Shown here: piece after piece, positions 26,901 to 39,540 of the stretch
How the letters are laid out: each line of letters starts with the position of its first letter
How positions within the stretch are numbered: the stretch's first letter is position 1
From: Brachypodius melanocephalos
Taxonomy: Eukaryota > Chordata > Aves > Passeriformes > Pycnonotidae
DNA: 64,000 nucleotides
Reading direction: 5' to 3'
NCBI GenBank assembly: GCA_013398615.1
Contig: VZSR01003807.1
Span: forward strand, 35,590,295 to 35,654,294
The notes under the pieces: generated by a model
Databases searched by the model: none
Told to the model about the DNA's origin: nothing
The model's input: only the letters and a program-made list of their open reading frames with translations
Position numbers and translations under genes: made by a program

Positions 26901-29900
26901 TAATGAATAAAATAACATTCCCTTCTATGCTCCCCTCCTTCACCAGTACTTTCCTCCTTTCCAGCCTGATTTAGAAAAGTGCTAAATAAAACGAACACTT
27001 ACTCCCTTCCTTTTCCATCACCAATTATCCCTGGCAGACACAGAGCCAAATGGCACAGAGGATTTCTCTGCTACATGGGTGTTCTTGAGACTACAGTTCT
27101 GAAACACAGTAATAAATTCAGCACTTCATAACAGAAGTCACAGAAGCAAAATTTAAAGGAGGGCAGAGTTACTTTCTTACATTTTGCTAAATGAGACTGG
27201 AAAAGAGTGTTTCTTTTCAGATCCTCAGTTCTTTCTTTATAAAATCTGGCACCTACCTCTGCAAGTAGAATAATGGCCTTAACTATTAATAACTTACTGA
27301 TTGCTGAACTTGTCTGATGGAACAAAAGCAATATCAGAACTGAATCACTCAACCCCTGCCACAACCCAAGCTGGTTGAAATATCACAGCAACTTTGAGTC
27401 CTGACAGAAAAGAAGTTTGTGAGATTTACAACTCAGGTCTCCTGACCAAGGAATAGCCTCTTTTCCAAAGAAAAGCATAGAGAGCCTTCAAAAGACAGTA
27501 TGAAGTCTTTTTTCTGTTTTTTATTTTGGCTGAAAAGACCTTGTATGACAAAACAGGACAAAAAATGGTAGTTGGAGCGCACCCTGTCACTGCAGTGAAG
27601 CCTACTATACCACATCCCTTTGCATCCATGTGCCAGGTTGGGTGAGTAAGCCAAAAGGAAGTGTTTCAAATGAAAGGACGGAAAGAGAACTGCATCTCAC
27701 CTAACATCAGATGAACAATGCTGGGGTTGCTGTTATATTTCCCTCTGTAGTCAGTAGGAAGAAACAGGGAGCTGAACTATTTAAAAGCCTTCTTTTAGGA
27801 TAGTGTGAGATACTTTTTCTCCATGGGCTTTGAAAGTGGATTTGACAAACTATTGATTAATGGGTCCAAGATTCCTCTGTTTGCTGCAGACCTGTGACTT
27901 CTCTATCTCTGCCTACTGTGTAGTGCTCTCTAATACCTGTGTTCCAGTCAGATAGTGAAATAATCTGGGCTAGGAAATGGCTTCTATTGTGAGCCTGGGT
28001 GAGAAAAAAAGCACAGTGGAGAACATATATGTGTGTTTTCCTTGTAATAAATACTAATGCTGAGTATCTAGGGAACAGGGCAGTGGTAAACAGTAAATAA
28101 AACCAATCTCAGTTTCTGAAATGTTCTTTATTATAAGTAGGACATTATATTACATTATATGTATTATTAACATTATATTGTTATTTCATAAAGATGTCAG
28201 CTACTTTGGTGGCATTACATTTTAATAACAAGCTGTTGCAGGGTACAGCATTACATTAAAAACCTATGGTCACATTAGATTTGGATAATTGCAAGGGCTG
28301 AGTCAATGGAGTAAAGAGAGTGTTCTTACATTGAAAAAGTTCCCCACCACATCACTTGTACATTAGCAGCAGGGCTGGGGGCGGAGGAGCTCATTGCTTT
28401 CAAAAGGCTGGAAACAGTTCCAACATTCCCACTGCCAGAATATTTTATTAATATTCCTTGTCTTACAGCCTGGCAAGTGAAAAACTAGAGACCTGTCATC
28501 AATTAGAATGGTGATGATGAGCCAGCCTAAAATAGGCCAATGAACAGGGTAAGTGCCCCTGTGGTTTGTCAATTACCTGGATTATTTGCAGTAGTTTTAT
28601 TGTCATCTGCAATGAATACAAATAGAAAGCACGTGATGTCTGGAATGCAGCGCGTTTAGGATCAGCTTTGGCATTAACAGAGTGGGGGAAACAAGTGACA
28701 TGTTTTAACAGAAATATTGCAGAAGAGGAGCTCTCGTTCACATCTCTCTCCCCACCTTCACACATGTTAAATAGACTCCATTCTGTCTGGCAGCCCTGTG
28801 CTTTTTATAGAGGGTGAAACCTGATGGAGGGAAGTGTAGCTCTGCTGACCCTGCAGTCTGTGTCACAGTGTCACCACTCCTTGTCACTGACTCACCCAGA
28901 ATCAGGAAAATGGGCCAGCAGGACTGGTGGTGGAGGTAACTTCAGGGGATCTCATGTCACCCAGGCTTTTCTCTTTCCAAAAAATTCTGTCGTAGACAGA
29001 AGGTGACAATAAGCAGACGAAAAGGCAAGAGTAAAGAAATCCAGTATTCCTGAATTCAACCAAATTATAAGGAATAATTTTTGAAAAGAGGAAAAATCGA
29101 ATAAAAGAGATTGGTCTTTTTTGTGTATGTTTGTATGAAAGCTTCTTAGAAAGTTTTGTGGTAAATTCCATGATAAATATTTAACAGTGACTCAGAAAAT
29201 ATTATACTCTTGCAACAATGAAATTTTATTCTTTATCAGGAAAACAGCTGGACTATCAGTGGTCTGGTGAATATGTAGACTGCTCGTTTGTTGGTCTTCT
29301 TTTTGCATTTCTCCTTTTCTTTATATCTTTCTATTCTTCTTTGCCTTGTATCCTTTCCTCCCACTTCTTCTTTAACTTCTTCAGAAATCATTTGCTAACT
29401 GCAATTATAATTAATATAGTTGACACTCATAATTATGTATTTGGCCACATTGATATTTTTTTTTGTTATTTAAAAGCATGGGTAGTTATTGGTATCTCTT
29501 CAAATTGTCTGCTGTTCCTGAAAGAGATTTTGAAATGTCTGTTTTATATGGAATGATAAGTCTCTGAATTTCAGTAAAATCACTGAATACAATAAAAATT
29601 TGGAGTACTACAAAGAGACCTATAACTCTAAAACCTTCTCCCTTCTTTTTGTCTTTTAGATAGCTCTGGAGGCTAAATCTACTACAAGCATCTCAGCTTC
29701 ATTAAGAAATTTAAAATGTAGCTGTTTAGAATCCTGGCACTTTGAATGTCTGGCCTCCCCATTGCCTAAACTTTCAGACTGAGACAGAAGAAAGAGGAAG
29801 CTTTGTTATCTAATTTTCCTCTATGTGCTCAGCAAATGCACAGTGTGCACCAGTAATCCCAGCCTGCCTACAAAAAGCACATAATTCAGGAGAAGGAACA

Positions 29901-32580
29901 CAGAAGCCCAGCACACCTACAGGAAAATTGTAAAGTTCATTGATGTTTCCAGGGCAAGTAATGCAAACAGGCTAGGAGGTCTTGAACACTAGAAAGAAGA
30001 AAGTTCTAAGATCCAAAATGTGGGCAGAGATCACTGTTTTGAAAGGAGCACTCTAAGACTGTGCTAAAATATCAATTGACTTCATTCTACCAACAACAGC
30101 GACTACATCTTCTATAACGAAAAGTTTGAATAATTAAGATCTTGCAAGTTTCTTACAACTTTAGAATTTACAAAACTTTCACAAGATGTCCATAATCATT
30201 GGAAACAACTCCTTAAAATAATCTCAAAATCCCTCATTCATGTATGGAGATACAATAGAAATGTGGAATAGAATTTCGGCTACTTTTTGACTTGGTGCAC
30301 ATGCTGCCATCATGCTATGGACATTAAATGGGATGATTCACTTCACAGAATATCCAGTATTGTTACTAAATTCCACAGTGACTGTTTTATTATGCTAATT
30401 GATAATCTAATGTGCTCCAAAGATTAAAGGAAAAATGAAATTAAAGCTACAAAATCAAAGGGTAACAACTTTATAATGCCTCTTTAATTTAGTGAAATGC
30501 AATTAAAGTCACACAGAGATAGAATTGACTATGAATACCAAAATGAATGCAATTGACAGAGTAAATGTTACAGAGCAGGGCTGTGTAACAGCAAAAAGAA
30601 ATGTCAATAAACTCAGTGCCACTGAGCTGTGCCACTGGGCAGGTGCACTGAACATCACCAGACTTAAAAGTCCTTAAGGATAGCCAGCCACAAAGAAAGG
30701 TATGATGAATGTTTATGAAATCACAAACAGATAATATTGGAAGGGTCTGATTTCATAGGCATGCAAAAAGCACCTGAAATGTAATGTGGACTGTAGTTAC
30801 AGTAGAAGCTTGACAGTGCACAGGAAAAATGCTCCCCTGATTGGAAAATTTTGAGCTGAACACACTGCAGTTTTTAAAACATTCCATGCTTACAGCCTGC
30901 ATTTACAAAAGGCTTCTTTTAGGCTGTAATATGTGGAAAAGTTGCCTCAATATTTAAGTTTTTGAAGTTGGTAAAGGCATTGTAGTATAACCTTCAAATT
31001 CATGCTACTGTAGGCCAGTAATTCCATAGTTGTTCTGTGCTGAACTACTTATTAAAAGATCTTTTCCTATACCAGATCCCCTGACACCTCCTTACTGGTA
31101 GTATTCAATCTGGGAGAACCACACCAATCCTATTTAATTGAATACCATACCTTCAAATTTCTTTGTGGGCTGCTGGGATCAATGACCGTATATAAGGCCT
31201 TTTCAGTGGAGATTGCCATTGCCAATGCAACTCTGATGTAAGAAATTTGAAGGTGTTACCTTCTACAGGCCTTGTGGCTATAGTGATAAATGAGTCAGTC
31301 TACATCCTGTGTGATATTCTCATTTATCACAAAAATCTTTAATATTTTATTATCCCTAGAAGTAGCATGCATGGATCCAGAAAAAAGTCCTTCCTGGAGT
31401 ATCTTCACTAAGATTATTCTATAAAGAGAAGTAGCAGTCCTGTTCTTCTGGCTGTCAACACAACATATTTTTGAAATTATAAATTCACAGCCAAAGAATA
31501 TTTTGCAAAGCTGCCTATATCTAGCAGACTAGAGTTTACATGAGTTATAATATCAGGTTTTACACAGTCAAGTTTTCACATCCTGATTATCTTTAAATTG
31601 TATAGTAAGAAAATGAATGAACCTGCATTGAGGGATACATCTCAGCTTTTTAGACCTCTACAAATGTACATTTTTACATATACCAAGCATCTAAACAACC
31701 TCTGTAGCTGAAACATAGTACCTTCTTGAGGATGGTTTGTTTCATTAGAGAATGATGAATCATGGCCAGTACAAGTCTAAAAACTCAAGTATGGCTGTCT
31801 ACACTGTCAGTTTTTGAAATTGAGTAAAAATTATCCTTTTTCTTCCAGTCAGAGGAGTAGAGGTTATAGTTATGTGTTCTTTAGAAAATAAGTCCTGTTT
31901 ATGAACAAATGAATTAAACAAATTTATCTACATGTGACCTCAATATAATATTTATTTATGTATCAAAAAATTACAGTGGGGCAGAAAAATCTCTTTGGAA
32001 TAATTCAATAATCACATCCTGCCTCAAATATGGGGATTCTACATTTAAGTCCTAGCCCGAATGAGAATCTTTGACTTATTTAAATAAGCTTTATATCATC
32101 AGCTGGTATTTTTCCCAACTATTGCAGTTCCTGCAAATATTTCAGTTATTGAGTTCATGTTATAGGAAAAGTAGTCCCAATGGTGGTACATACACCAGTA
32201 AAATACAGATTCCCAGTCCGGCTTTAACACTGAGATTCACGAGCAAAGAACATCCCACCTCCCTAATATCAAACCTTCCTATTCAGCCTAACACAGGGCC
32301 TGGAAGCTCTCTGCAGGAACAGCACTTGTTTTAATGCCCTTCCTGAGCTCTGCCTTGGAATTGTTCACAGCTGCTGTTTGGTCTGGGTTCAAAATAATGC
32401 CAGGTGCTATGTTAACAATTAAGACAATCAGTGCCAGTGGTATCCTCAACACTTCATCTGCACTCTGATGAAATTCATTCAATTCCTCTGCAATTTTCAG
32501 AAGTCAGCTCATCACTGATTTTTTTTTTATCCCTGTAATATTAGGAAGTTCATAGGCTCTACCAGTCAGCTAAAATTGGT
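23936..32580. other. AT-rich non-coding stretch, no gene seen
   Basis: About 8.6 kb with no supported gene. It includes an AGATCTAGATCT palindromic patch near 26664-26690, a GC-richer candidate conserved element near 28430-28620, and a cluster of inverted repeats at 31089-31330. The open frame at 29218-29556 is hydrophobic because it crosses T-rich DNA and is not convincing as a gene. Confidence 0.6.
31089..31330. repeat. Cluster of inverted repeats
   Basis: Three stems lie close together. GTATTCAAT (about 31102-31110) pairs with ATTGAATAC (about 31137-31145). A perfect 15-base arm at 31149-31163 (ACCTTCAAATTTCTT) pairs with 31240-31254. A perfect 12-base arm at 31283-31294 (GTGATAAATGAG) pairs with 31319-31330. 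I do not recognise transposon ends. Confidence 0.8.
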
Positions 32581-33085
32581 CTATATAAGGGTGTGGGTCA
32601 GCAGCTAAGCACAAACACAGCTGGTCAGTCAGTCCATACTCACACCAGAATGGTAAAAGCAAGAGTAAACACTTGGGTCAAGAAACAGAGTTTCATAAGG
32701 GAAGGAGAGGTGAAAAACAAGCATGTGATGCAAAGGCAGTCACTCACCAACTCCCAACAGAAAAACATTCCCAGCCAGTCTCAAAGCAAGCACAGCTTTG
32801 GGAAAATCTATATCCTCAACTTCATTGTTGAGCACAATGTAACATAGCACACAATATCCCTTTGATCAATTTAGGTCAGCCATCCTGGCTTGGTCCCCTC
32901 TCGCCTTCTTATGCACCCCCAGCCTATTCACTGGCAGCTAAAGGGATAAATAGGAAAAGCCCCTATGCTGCAAAATTATTGTTCAGCAGTTGTCAAAACA
33001 ATGATGTGCTATCAGAACCATTTTAGACACAGGTCCATACAGCTTCCTATGAAAAAGATAAACTCCAAAACAGCCAGATCCAGTA
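32581..33085 (+). mobile_element. Degenerate avian LTR-like repeat
   Basis: Consecutive blocks match my memory of one bird repeat family in order: GTGATGCAAAGGCAGTCACT, CCCAGCCAGTCTCAAAGCA, TTCATTGTTGAGCACAATGT, ATCCCTTTGATCAATTTAGG, CATCCTGGCTTGGTCCCCTC, then TCTTATGCACCCCCAGCC, followed by GATGTGCTATCAGAACC. A TATA-like TATATAAG occurs at 32583-32590 near the left edge and would suit an LTR promoter, though the left boundary is uncertain. The copy is too diverged to be active. The open frame 32593-32847 lies inside it and is not a gene. I interpret it as an old ERV LTR. The exact family name is not certain. Confidence 0.55.
32583..32590 (+). promoter_or_regulatory. TATA-like box at the left edge of the LTR-like repeat
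   Basis: TATATAAG lies just inside the presumed LTR and is followed by GC-richer sequence. In an intact LTR this position would serve as the U3 core promoter. No transcript start can be inferred from sequence alone, and TATA-like strings are frequent in AT-rich DNA. Confidence 0.2.
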
Positions 33086-36000
33086 CAAAGTCACTACCCA
33101 AAATGAAAAACAAAATTTGATCTTTGAAAGAAGCTTTTCCAGCTGCCAAAAATCCCAGATTATGGGGAAAGCATTTAAATATGTGATTTGTTTATAAAAG
33201 TAAGATATTTTAAAAGGCAATATTGTTATTGCTGGGATCAAATTTTTCCTAAAGTAATAGAATGCAAAGATATAAGGATCAATCAGTCATCTGAAATAGC
33301 ACTTTCTTATTAGTCTTCCAAGTTTTCATTTTACTCAGGATTAAAATTTCAAAATTAGTTGAAAGATATAGGGAAGAGCATAAAATTATAATTCTGCTAT
33401 CAGTGTGTCCCATAAATTATAGGATTTTGTAAATAGATAAACAACCACTTAAAGTATAGGCAGTAAGTTTGTAACATCTAGGAATGTTAAATGCCACTGG
33501 CTAACTGAATAGTAGAATAATATAGACCTAAACAACAACTTTCTGACTTGCAAAGTAATCAATCTAGCCAATTTAAATAAATAAGTGTAAACCAAGTCAA
33601 GGATGTACATTTCAGCTCAGCATAATGCATCTGTTAGATCAGAAAATAAAGTATCACACCCTTTATGGGCAATGTCAAAGATAAGACAGGAACAAGTGTT
33701 CACCTTTTCAGGCATGTGCACCATCCTATTTATAGCAAGAGAGAAATTAGACCCAGAAAGTTTTTTCTGAGGTTTACGAAGTTCTGACTCCAGTCTGCAC
33801 AAGGTCAGAATGGTCCAGGATTCAGCTATAGATTTCTTGTCCAGAATTGTAGTACAAGAAATAAACAGTCACACTGACTCAGAATCCAAGAGTGTCTTAC
33901 ATTCATCATAGATTCTTTATTAGTCCAATAAGCCAGTAAAGCTCATTTGGGAACCCTTTGTGAGCTGATGACATCTTTACGACATGAGGTAGCAAAACTA
34001 ATATATGAGTTTCTGTATTAATCTGTTAGGCTGAAACTAATGCACCAGGAAAGCAAAAGAAGCATCTATGTAGACAGGAATAAAGCATAGAAGAGCCAAG
34101 ATCCAAGCTGTATAATAAATATGGCTAGGCCCTGGATGAAATCCTGGAGATGAGCAGTGCTAACTCAATAACTGTCCAAGCATGGGCTTCACTTCAGCAG
34201 GAGGAACATTTCATATGCAGTGGAGGAGATGACAACTCCAGGGCTTGCTGGGTCAAGGAAATGCCTTCATCACACATCTTGGGAAACTCTTGAGACAAGA
34301 TCAGTTACAAGCTGGCAAGTTGAAGTCTCAGATGATTAAAGGAATCATATCCCAACAATAAGAAAATGACAAAAAACTATTTCCTATGATAAGAAAGCAA
34401 ATTGGATGCAATAAACACAGAAAGGCAATAAAGACTGAAATTTATTTCCTTGACATAATAGCAAAAGGGAGAAAGAACAATTTCTCTTACCCCTACTTCT
34501 TTTGCTATGACATCTGAAAGTAACTTTTAACATTTTTGCTTCTTCACGTGCAAAAAGAAGCTGCAAAAGAAATCCAAACTTCACTGCTAATTTTATGGAG
34601 ACAGAACTATTCTGACACCAACTGGGATGCAAATTCCTCTCCTGTGGACCCTGTCACAGGGTGATGAACAAAAAAAAAAAAATAGTAAAATCTGCTTCTC
34701 CCAAACTTATTGGAAAGCTGGGATTTGGAGAGGCAAGCTGCATCTATATTTCACATGTACTAGAGAGATGTTCTTGTCAAAATTTCTCTCCAAATATTAT
34801 CAGACAGTTCTTGTTTCTTCCTTTTTACTATTTGACAGACAGTGTGGAAAGGGAGGTCTTCATTTGAGAGATCTAGTTGCACTGTGTCAAGGATTCACAA
34901 TAATTTAAAAAGTGCATTGGGAGGATAATTTTACTGATGTTGTGCAATCTGATCCAGCACAATTACATATCAAAAATGACATTGGTGTACTGCTGTAAGG
35001 GGGGGGTTTATGTCATTATAAAGGCAGAAAGGAGTGTCTAGCAGAACACTGACATCATTTTTCTTTTTGTTTTTAGTAATGAAAATCTGAACATTTCAGT
35101 TTTACCCTACATATTTGCTTTACTCTGAATTGAGGTCTGTTTTGGGACCCTTTAAAGATCTGAGCTAAATGACAGAGATGTACTTGTCCCAGCTGAGTAG
35201 CCAAGGCCAGTATTTGCTCATACACCTCGAGGCTCTCAGTGGTATAGAAAACATTGTCAAGCTTTGGTGCCCAAGACAAAGCCAAATAACTTTCCATGAT
35301 ATGTAAATCTTTTCCATGCTCTGCACGAAATGGTCTTCAGCCTCCACTGCATAAAGCTAAAGATAATTAATGTAATGGTAATTAGTCCACAGGAATGCAG
35401 GACTGTGCAAGGATAACTACTTTTGTTCCAGCAAATCTTTCAGCAAATTTACTTGAATAGAAAGTGTTAATATGGCCCTACATATGAATGGGGTAGACAC
35501 CAGACACTCGTTGCCAGATCACACGAAAGCTGCTTCTTCCACTTCAAATTGCATGGTCAGTGCCTGCTGAGATGTAGAAACTCCCGGTAACATCATCTCC
35601 TCCTTTTAACTGACATGAGTGATTCTACACATCTGTGAGGTATGGCAGGGAGAGGAGGGCACAGAAAAATCAGGGCTGCTTTTAGAAAGCCCTCAGGCAT
35701 ATACCTAATACAGACCTTTGCTGCTGGGATTAGTCATGTTCTGCTCTAGCTCCATAATGCTTGTGTGTTGTAGATACACTACAGAGAACACAACATCTAC
35801 AATTAAAATTTGGTGTACACAGTACAGTCAAGCTGCCTTTCTACACTCAAAGCTGGATTGCACTGTGAATTTTTTTTTCAAGTTTATTCCATCATAATCC
35901 ATCATTGCATTCTGGTGGATTTTAAGGACAAGTAGGAAGAAACTCTGTAAACATGCTAAGTTTTGGCACCATTATAATCACTTACGTGTTTGAAATTTTT

Positions 36001-38379
36001 TTTCCAGAATTATAAATAGACACAATTACCCAGAGCATTATACTCACTGAATTATCTAGAAGAAAAAAAAGGAGACCATTTCATGCAAGAGAATAGTTAG
36101 AGTGTACGGTCAACATTTCTGGGAATTTATGACTGACACATTTATTTGAGGTTGTTAAGGAGGTCTTGCTCTGACTAATAAGTCCTTTGAGAGTCATAAT
36201 TGAAGCCTGATGGATTGATTACACTGGATAATTCTTTGTTTCCCAAGCATTTTTTAAAAATTCCTTGCACTCTTCCTACTCAGTTGTTTATAAAATACAT
36301 TCTCTTGTTTTAATCTTTGTAAAGAAGTTAAACTAAGCATGCCTTTATATATATGTGTGTGTTACATTTTCCTGAAATATTGTTTAGAGTAATTCTCCCA
36401 TCTATACAATTCCTTTACAGTAATTTTTTACAGAAGTACAAGTGCTGATTTAACTGGCCATAAAAAGAGAACATTTATTCACAGCATCTGGTTTATATGC
36501 TGTGCTCGGAATGGCAAATGTTTTTGCTTGAAACAGCATTGGTTCATCTAGACCATCCCCCTGCCCGTGTTACCACAGTTCATATTGCACCATTTAATTG
36601 AAAACTAAGCAGCCAAATGAATACTATTTTGCAGCATCCAACATTCCTCCCAAAAGAACTGTGACACAATACATTGTGTGAACTACTACAAGCTGGCAAC
36701 AGAAATTTAGCAAATCACATTTCAAAGAAGAGGGAAAGAAAAGGATTTTAACCATGCTGTAAACGACAAAACTCATGTTTGTTGTAAGTTTTGATGTCCG
36801 GATCTCCCTCTTTCTCTCCATCTCTCTCCAAACTCTTCTCTTCCTGCATTGCACAACAATTATTTCCTCAAAGTTTTAATGCCAATTTCAGTATATTGGA
36901 TTACAGGCAAGATAACTTTATTGCTACAACTGGTAGTGTGAATACCATTATATTCATGCCTAAGTGTTTTTACAAGACCAATTTTCAATTTGGTATATTC
37001 CCAATTTTTTAATTTGAGTACTTAACATGAATTTATGAATACTACCTTGCTTACTTCTAAAAATCTATTCTCTGTTTGGTTGTTCACCCTGATAGGTATG
37101 GAAATCTTGAAATATGAAAATATGAAATATGAAAATTAGTCAAGAAATAAAAAATATTTTCTTTATTATAACATTTTATTTCTTTATCATAACATATTTT
37201 TGCACCATATTGAACATTACTCTTTACAGAAAGGCAGAGAAACCTTAATTTTCAGTTCATGATTAGGACTTTAAAAAACTACCCAGACAGCTTAATTGTT
37301 TCATCATTTTCCCTTTTGATTTAAACGCCAGCTAAAAGAGTATCTGTCTACATCTTTGCATAGCATTGACATAAGCTTTAAAGCACAACAAAGCAAGGTT
37401 ATGTAATCAATTCAAATAGCAGCAGCACCCTTTCTACAACTGTGATCACATCTCAAGCAAATCAGGAACTGGCAGACTCAACATGGATTATAATTCTACT
37501 CCACACTCTGTTTTCTTCTAAATAACACTCCAGCTCCCAAAAGACAAGTTTTGCAGTAAGTTCCATGGTGAATGACTGGAGACCAGAGGAGGGAAGGGAT
37601 GTTTTCTCATGAAAGGAACTTTAAATTGATCCTCTTTCATAGTCAGTAAAAAATGCATGCAAGCATCACATTTCCACCCCCAGCCTGGGTTGAACATCAC
37701 AACCCTGCTGCAACAGACTGCTAACATAGCAGAGCAGTATCATGTGATCTTCAATAAATCATTAACCCATGAAACTGCTTTTCTCAAAGACCTGAGCAGA
37801 TAGTTTGATGCTAGAACAGTAATTTAATAATTTGACATCAAAAAATGAAAATATGCCACTAACATATAAGTTGCTGATATATAAGAATCACTATAAAAAA
37901 TATAGACTTTGAAGAATGTTGGTGTTTGCAAGGAGGTGGCTCTACGGAACAGAAATTCATGGTAAACTATTGTACTAGAATAATCTCTCAGGTTTTACTA
38001 TTTACTATCATTATGTACATTCAATGTGGAGAAATCTGTGATGGTACACTAAAGACAGAAGAAAATATTTAATTAAATGGTAAATTCATGATGAAATATA
38101 TTGCCTAACAAGTAACATGTTATTTTTATCATCCTAAGTTTACCAGAAAAGAAATTCGTTCATTCTTGGTTGAATTTAGAACCCACATGTAACAACTCAC
38201 ACCAACTCTAATTAATCTTACCTCATTTTCAGAAATGATCCTCTTCTTTTTTATATCTTGAAAAAAAAACTCTTCAACTATACTTTAGGCAAGATAGAAT
38301 ATTCCAAGCCCAACACCAAAAGCCCTCCAAGACAAATGAAAACCCAATCCTAATCTTTAGGTCTAGAAATAAGACCTTC
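33086..38379. other. AT-rich non-coding stretch, no gene seen
   Basis: About 5.3 kb with no supported gene. It holds a 13-base poly-A at about 34670-34682, an eight-base G run near 34999-35006, AAATATGAA repeats at 37109-37136, and a pair of TTTCTTTAT-A-TAACAT repeats at about 37155-37197. A minus-strand frame at 35073-35335 is open for about 88 codons but has no recognised family. Confidence 0.6.
37109..37197. repeat. Short AT-rich tandem repeats
   Basis: Three to four copies of an AAATATGAA unit are followed, after about 20 bases, by two copies of a roughly 22-base unit containing TTTCTTTATTATAACAT and TTTCTTTATCATAACAT. Confidence 0.8.
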
Positions 38380-38697
38380 ACTTAGGAATTGCGAGAAGCC
38401 AGATAGAGCTAAAGGCAATCTTGCTCCTGATATATTGCAGGTGTGTTAATTACCAAAGAGTGGGAACAGCCTTGTCCTCACAGCTACAGGTGTGATAAAG
38501 GAGTGAGCTGGTTGATAGAGAGTCAGTTGGAGTCTGCTGGTTCTGCTTGGAGGAGGAAGGTACAGGAGGCTGGGCAAGGGACAGATAAGGTGAGCCACTG
38601 TACCAGGGACAGGCAGACTTAGGTGGCTGTGCTAGGGATAGAGAGCAGTGAGCTGGAAGTGCAGAAGGAAGAGAGAAGGAGAGAAAGAACCAGAGCT
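38380..38697. repeat. GC-richer block with degenerate ~29-base tandem repeat, ends at assembly gap
   Basis: Base composition changes sharply from AT-rich to about half GC. From 38577 a roughly 29-base unit starting AGGGACAG or AGGGATAG recurs at 38577, 38605 and 38634. It then passes into a purine-rich AGGAAGAGAGAAGGAGAG segment and is cut by the gap. Composition and spacing suggest a tandem array or part of a mobile element. I cannot name a family. The frames that cross the gap are artefacts. Confidence 0.6.
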
Positions 38698-38797
38698 NNN
38701 NNNNNNNNNNNNNNNNNNNNNNNNNNNNNNNNNNNNNNNNNNNNNNNNNNNNNNNNNNNNNNNNNNNNNNNNNNNNNNNNNNNNNNNNNNNNNNNNN
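38698..38797. other. Assembly gap of exactly 100 N
   Basis: Exactly 100 N are present, the conventional placeholder for a gap of unknown size, so the real missing length may be quite different. It follows directly on the degenerate GC-rich tandem repeat, which probably broke the assembly. Confidence 0.99.
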
Positions 38798-39540
38798 ACT
38801 ATTACAGCAAATGTGTCTGTTACAGGTCATTGATGGAAAGCAATGTTAAATGAAGATCACCTTCAGATATCCTGACCTCAGGGACAGACTTGCCACCTTA
38901 TCATCTTCCTTTGTAACTCCTCTGTCTCATACATCCTCTCTACTTAAGTTCACTTGGTCTTTGAACCTTGCTCTGTTATATATCATGCCACATTTTTCAA
39001 ACTGTAGTGTATGTTAAAAGAAGCACAAGCAAACAAGCAGGTGATGCCATCTGGTACTTTGTTCCCAGGATGTTGGATAATGCACAGTTTTTTTGCTGCT
39101 TTTTCTAACTACCAGATGTGAAATTGGATTTCATTCCTCTCCACAGTCTTCCTCTCTGCCTTCTTTCATGACTGTGCTTTTCTCCCACTTCTGGTCTTCT
39201 TGCAAAATAGAAGAATATTGTCTGGACCACAAAGAGAGCCAGATTCTCCCTTTACTTGTATCCTGGTTTTCATAGCAGTCAGTCAAAGTAGTCCCAGCTA
39301 TTTGTCTACCTCATGAACTACCTACCACAAGACAGTCAGGACCTTCCAACAAAAATATCTTACAAGAAAACTGTCTATTTGATTACAGATAACACCTACT
39401 TACATGTGTAGGTGTAAGTAATATGTAATATTTACATTACATATGTAATTTTATATGTAATTGTTTATAGGTGGAATAGATGATAGATACAGGAATGAGG
39501 GGATAAACCAGAGAAACAAGTGCATAGACAGACTGCTGGT
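38798..39540. other. Non-coding stretch after the gap, with AT-rich inverted repeats
   Basis: No gene is seen. At 39393-39414 a 7-base stem (CACCTAC/GTAGGTG) is followed at 39421-39444 by a 9-base stem (ATATGTAAT/ATTACATAT). The ATATGTAATT motif is then repeated directly at 39441 and 39453. Confidence 0.65.

Noticed and set aside
29218..29556. 112-codon frame with membrane-like hydrophobic segments
   Set aside because: The hydrophobicity comes from T-rich DNA (Phe/Leu/Ile codons); no family features.
38450..38853. Frames running through the N gap (61-126 codons)
   Set aside because: They are open only because N codons are not stops; the flanking sequence is repetitive.
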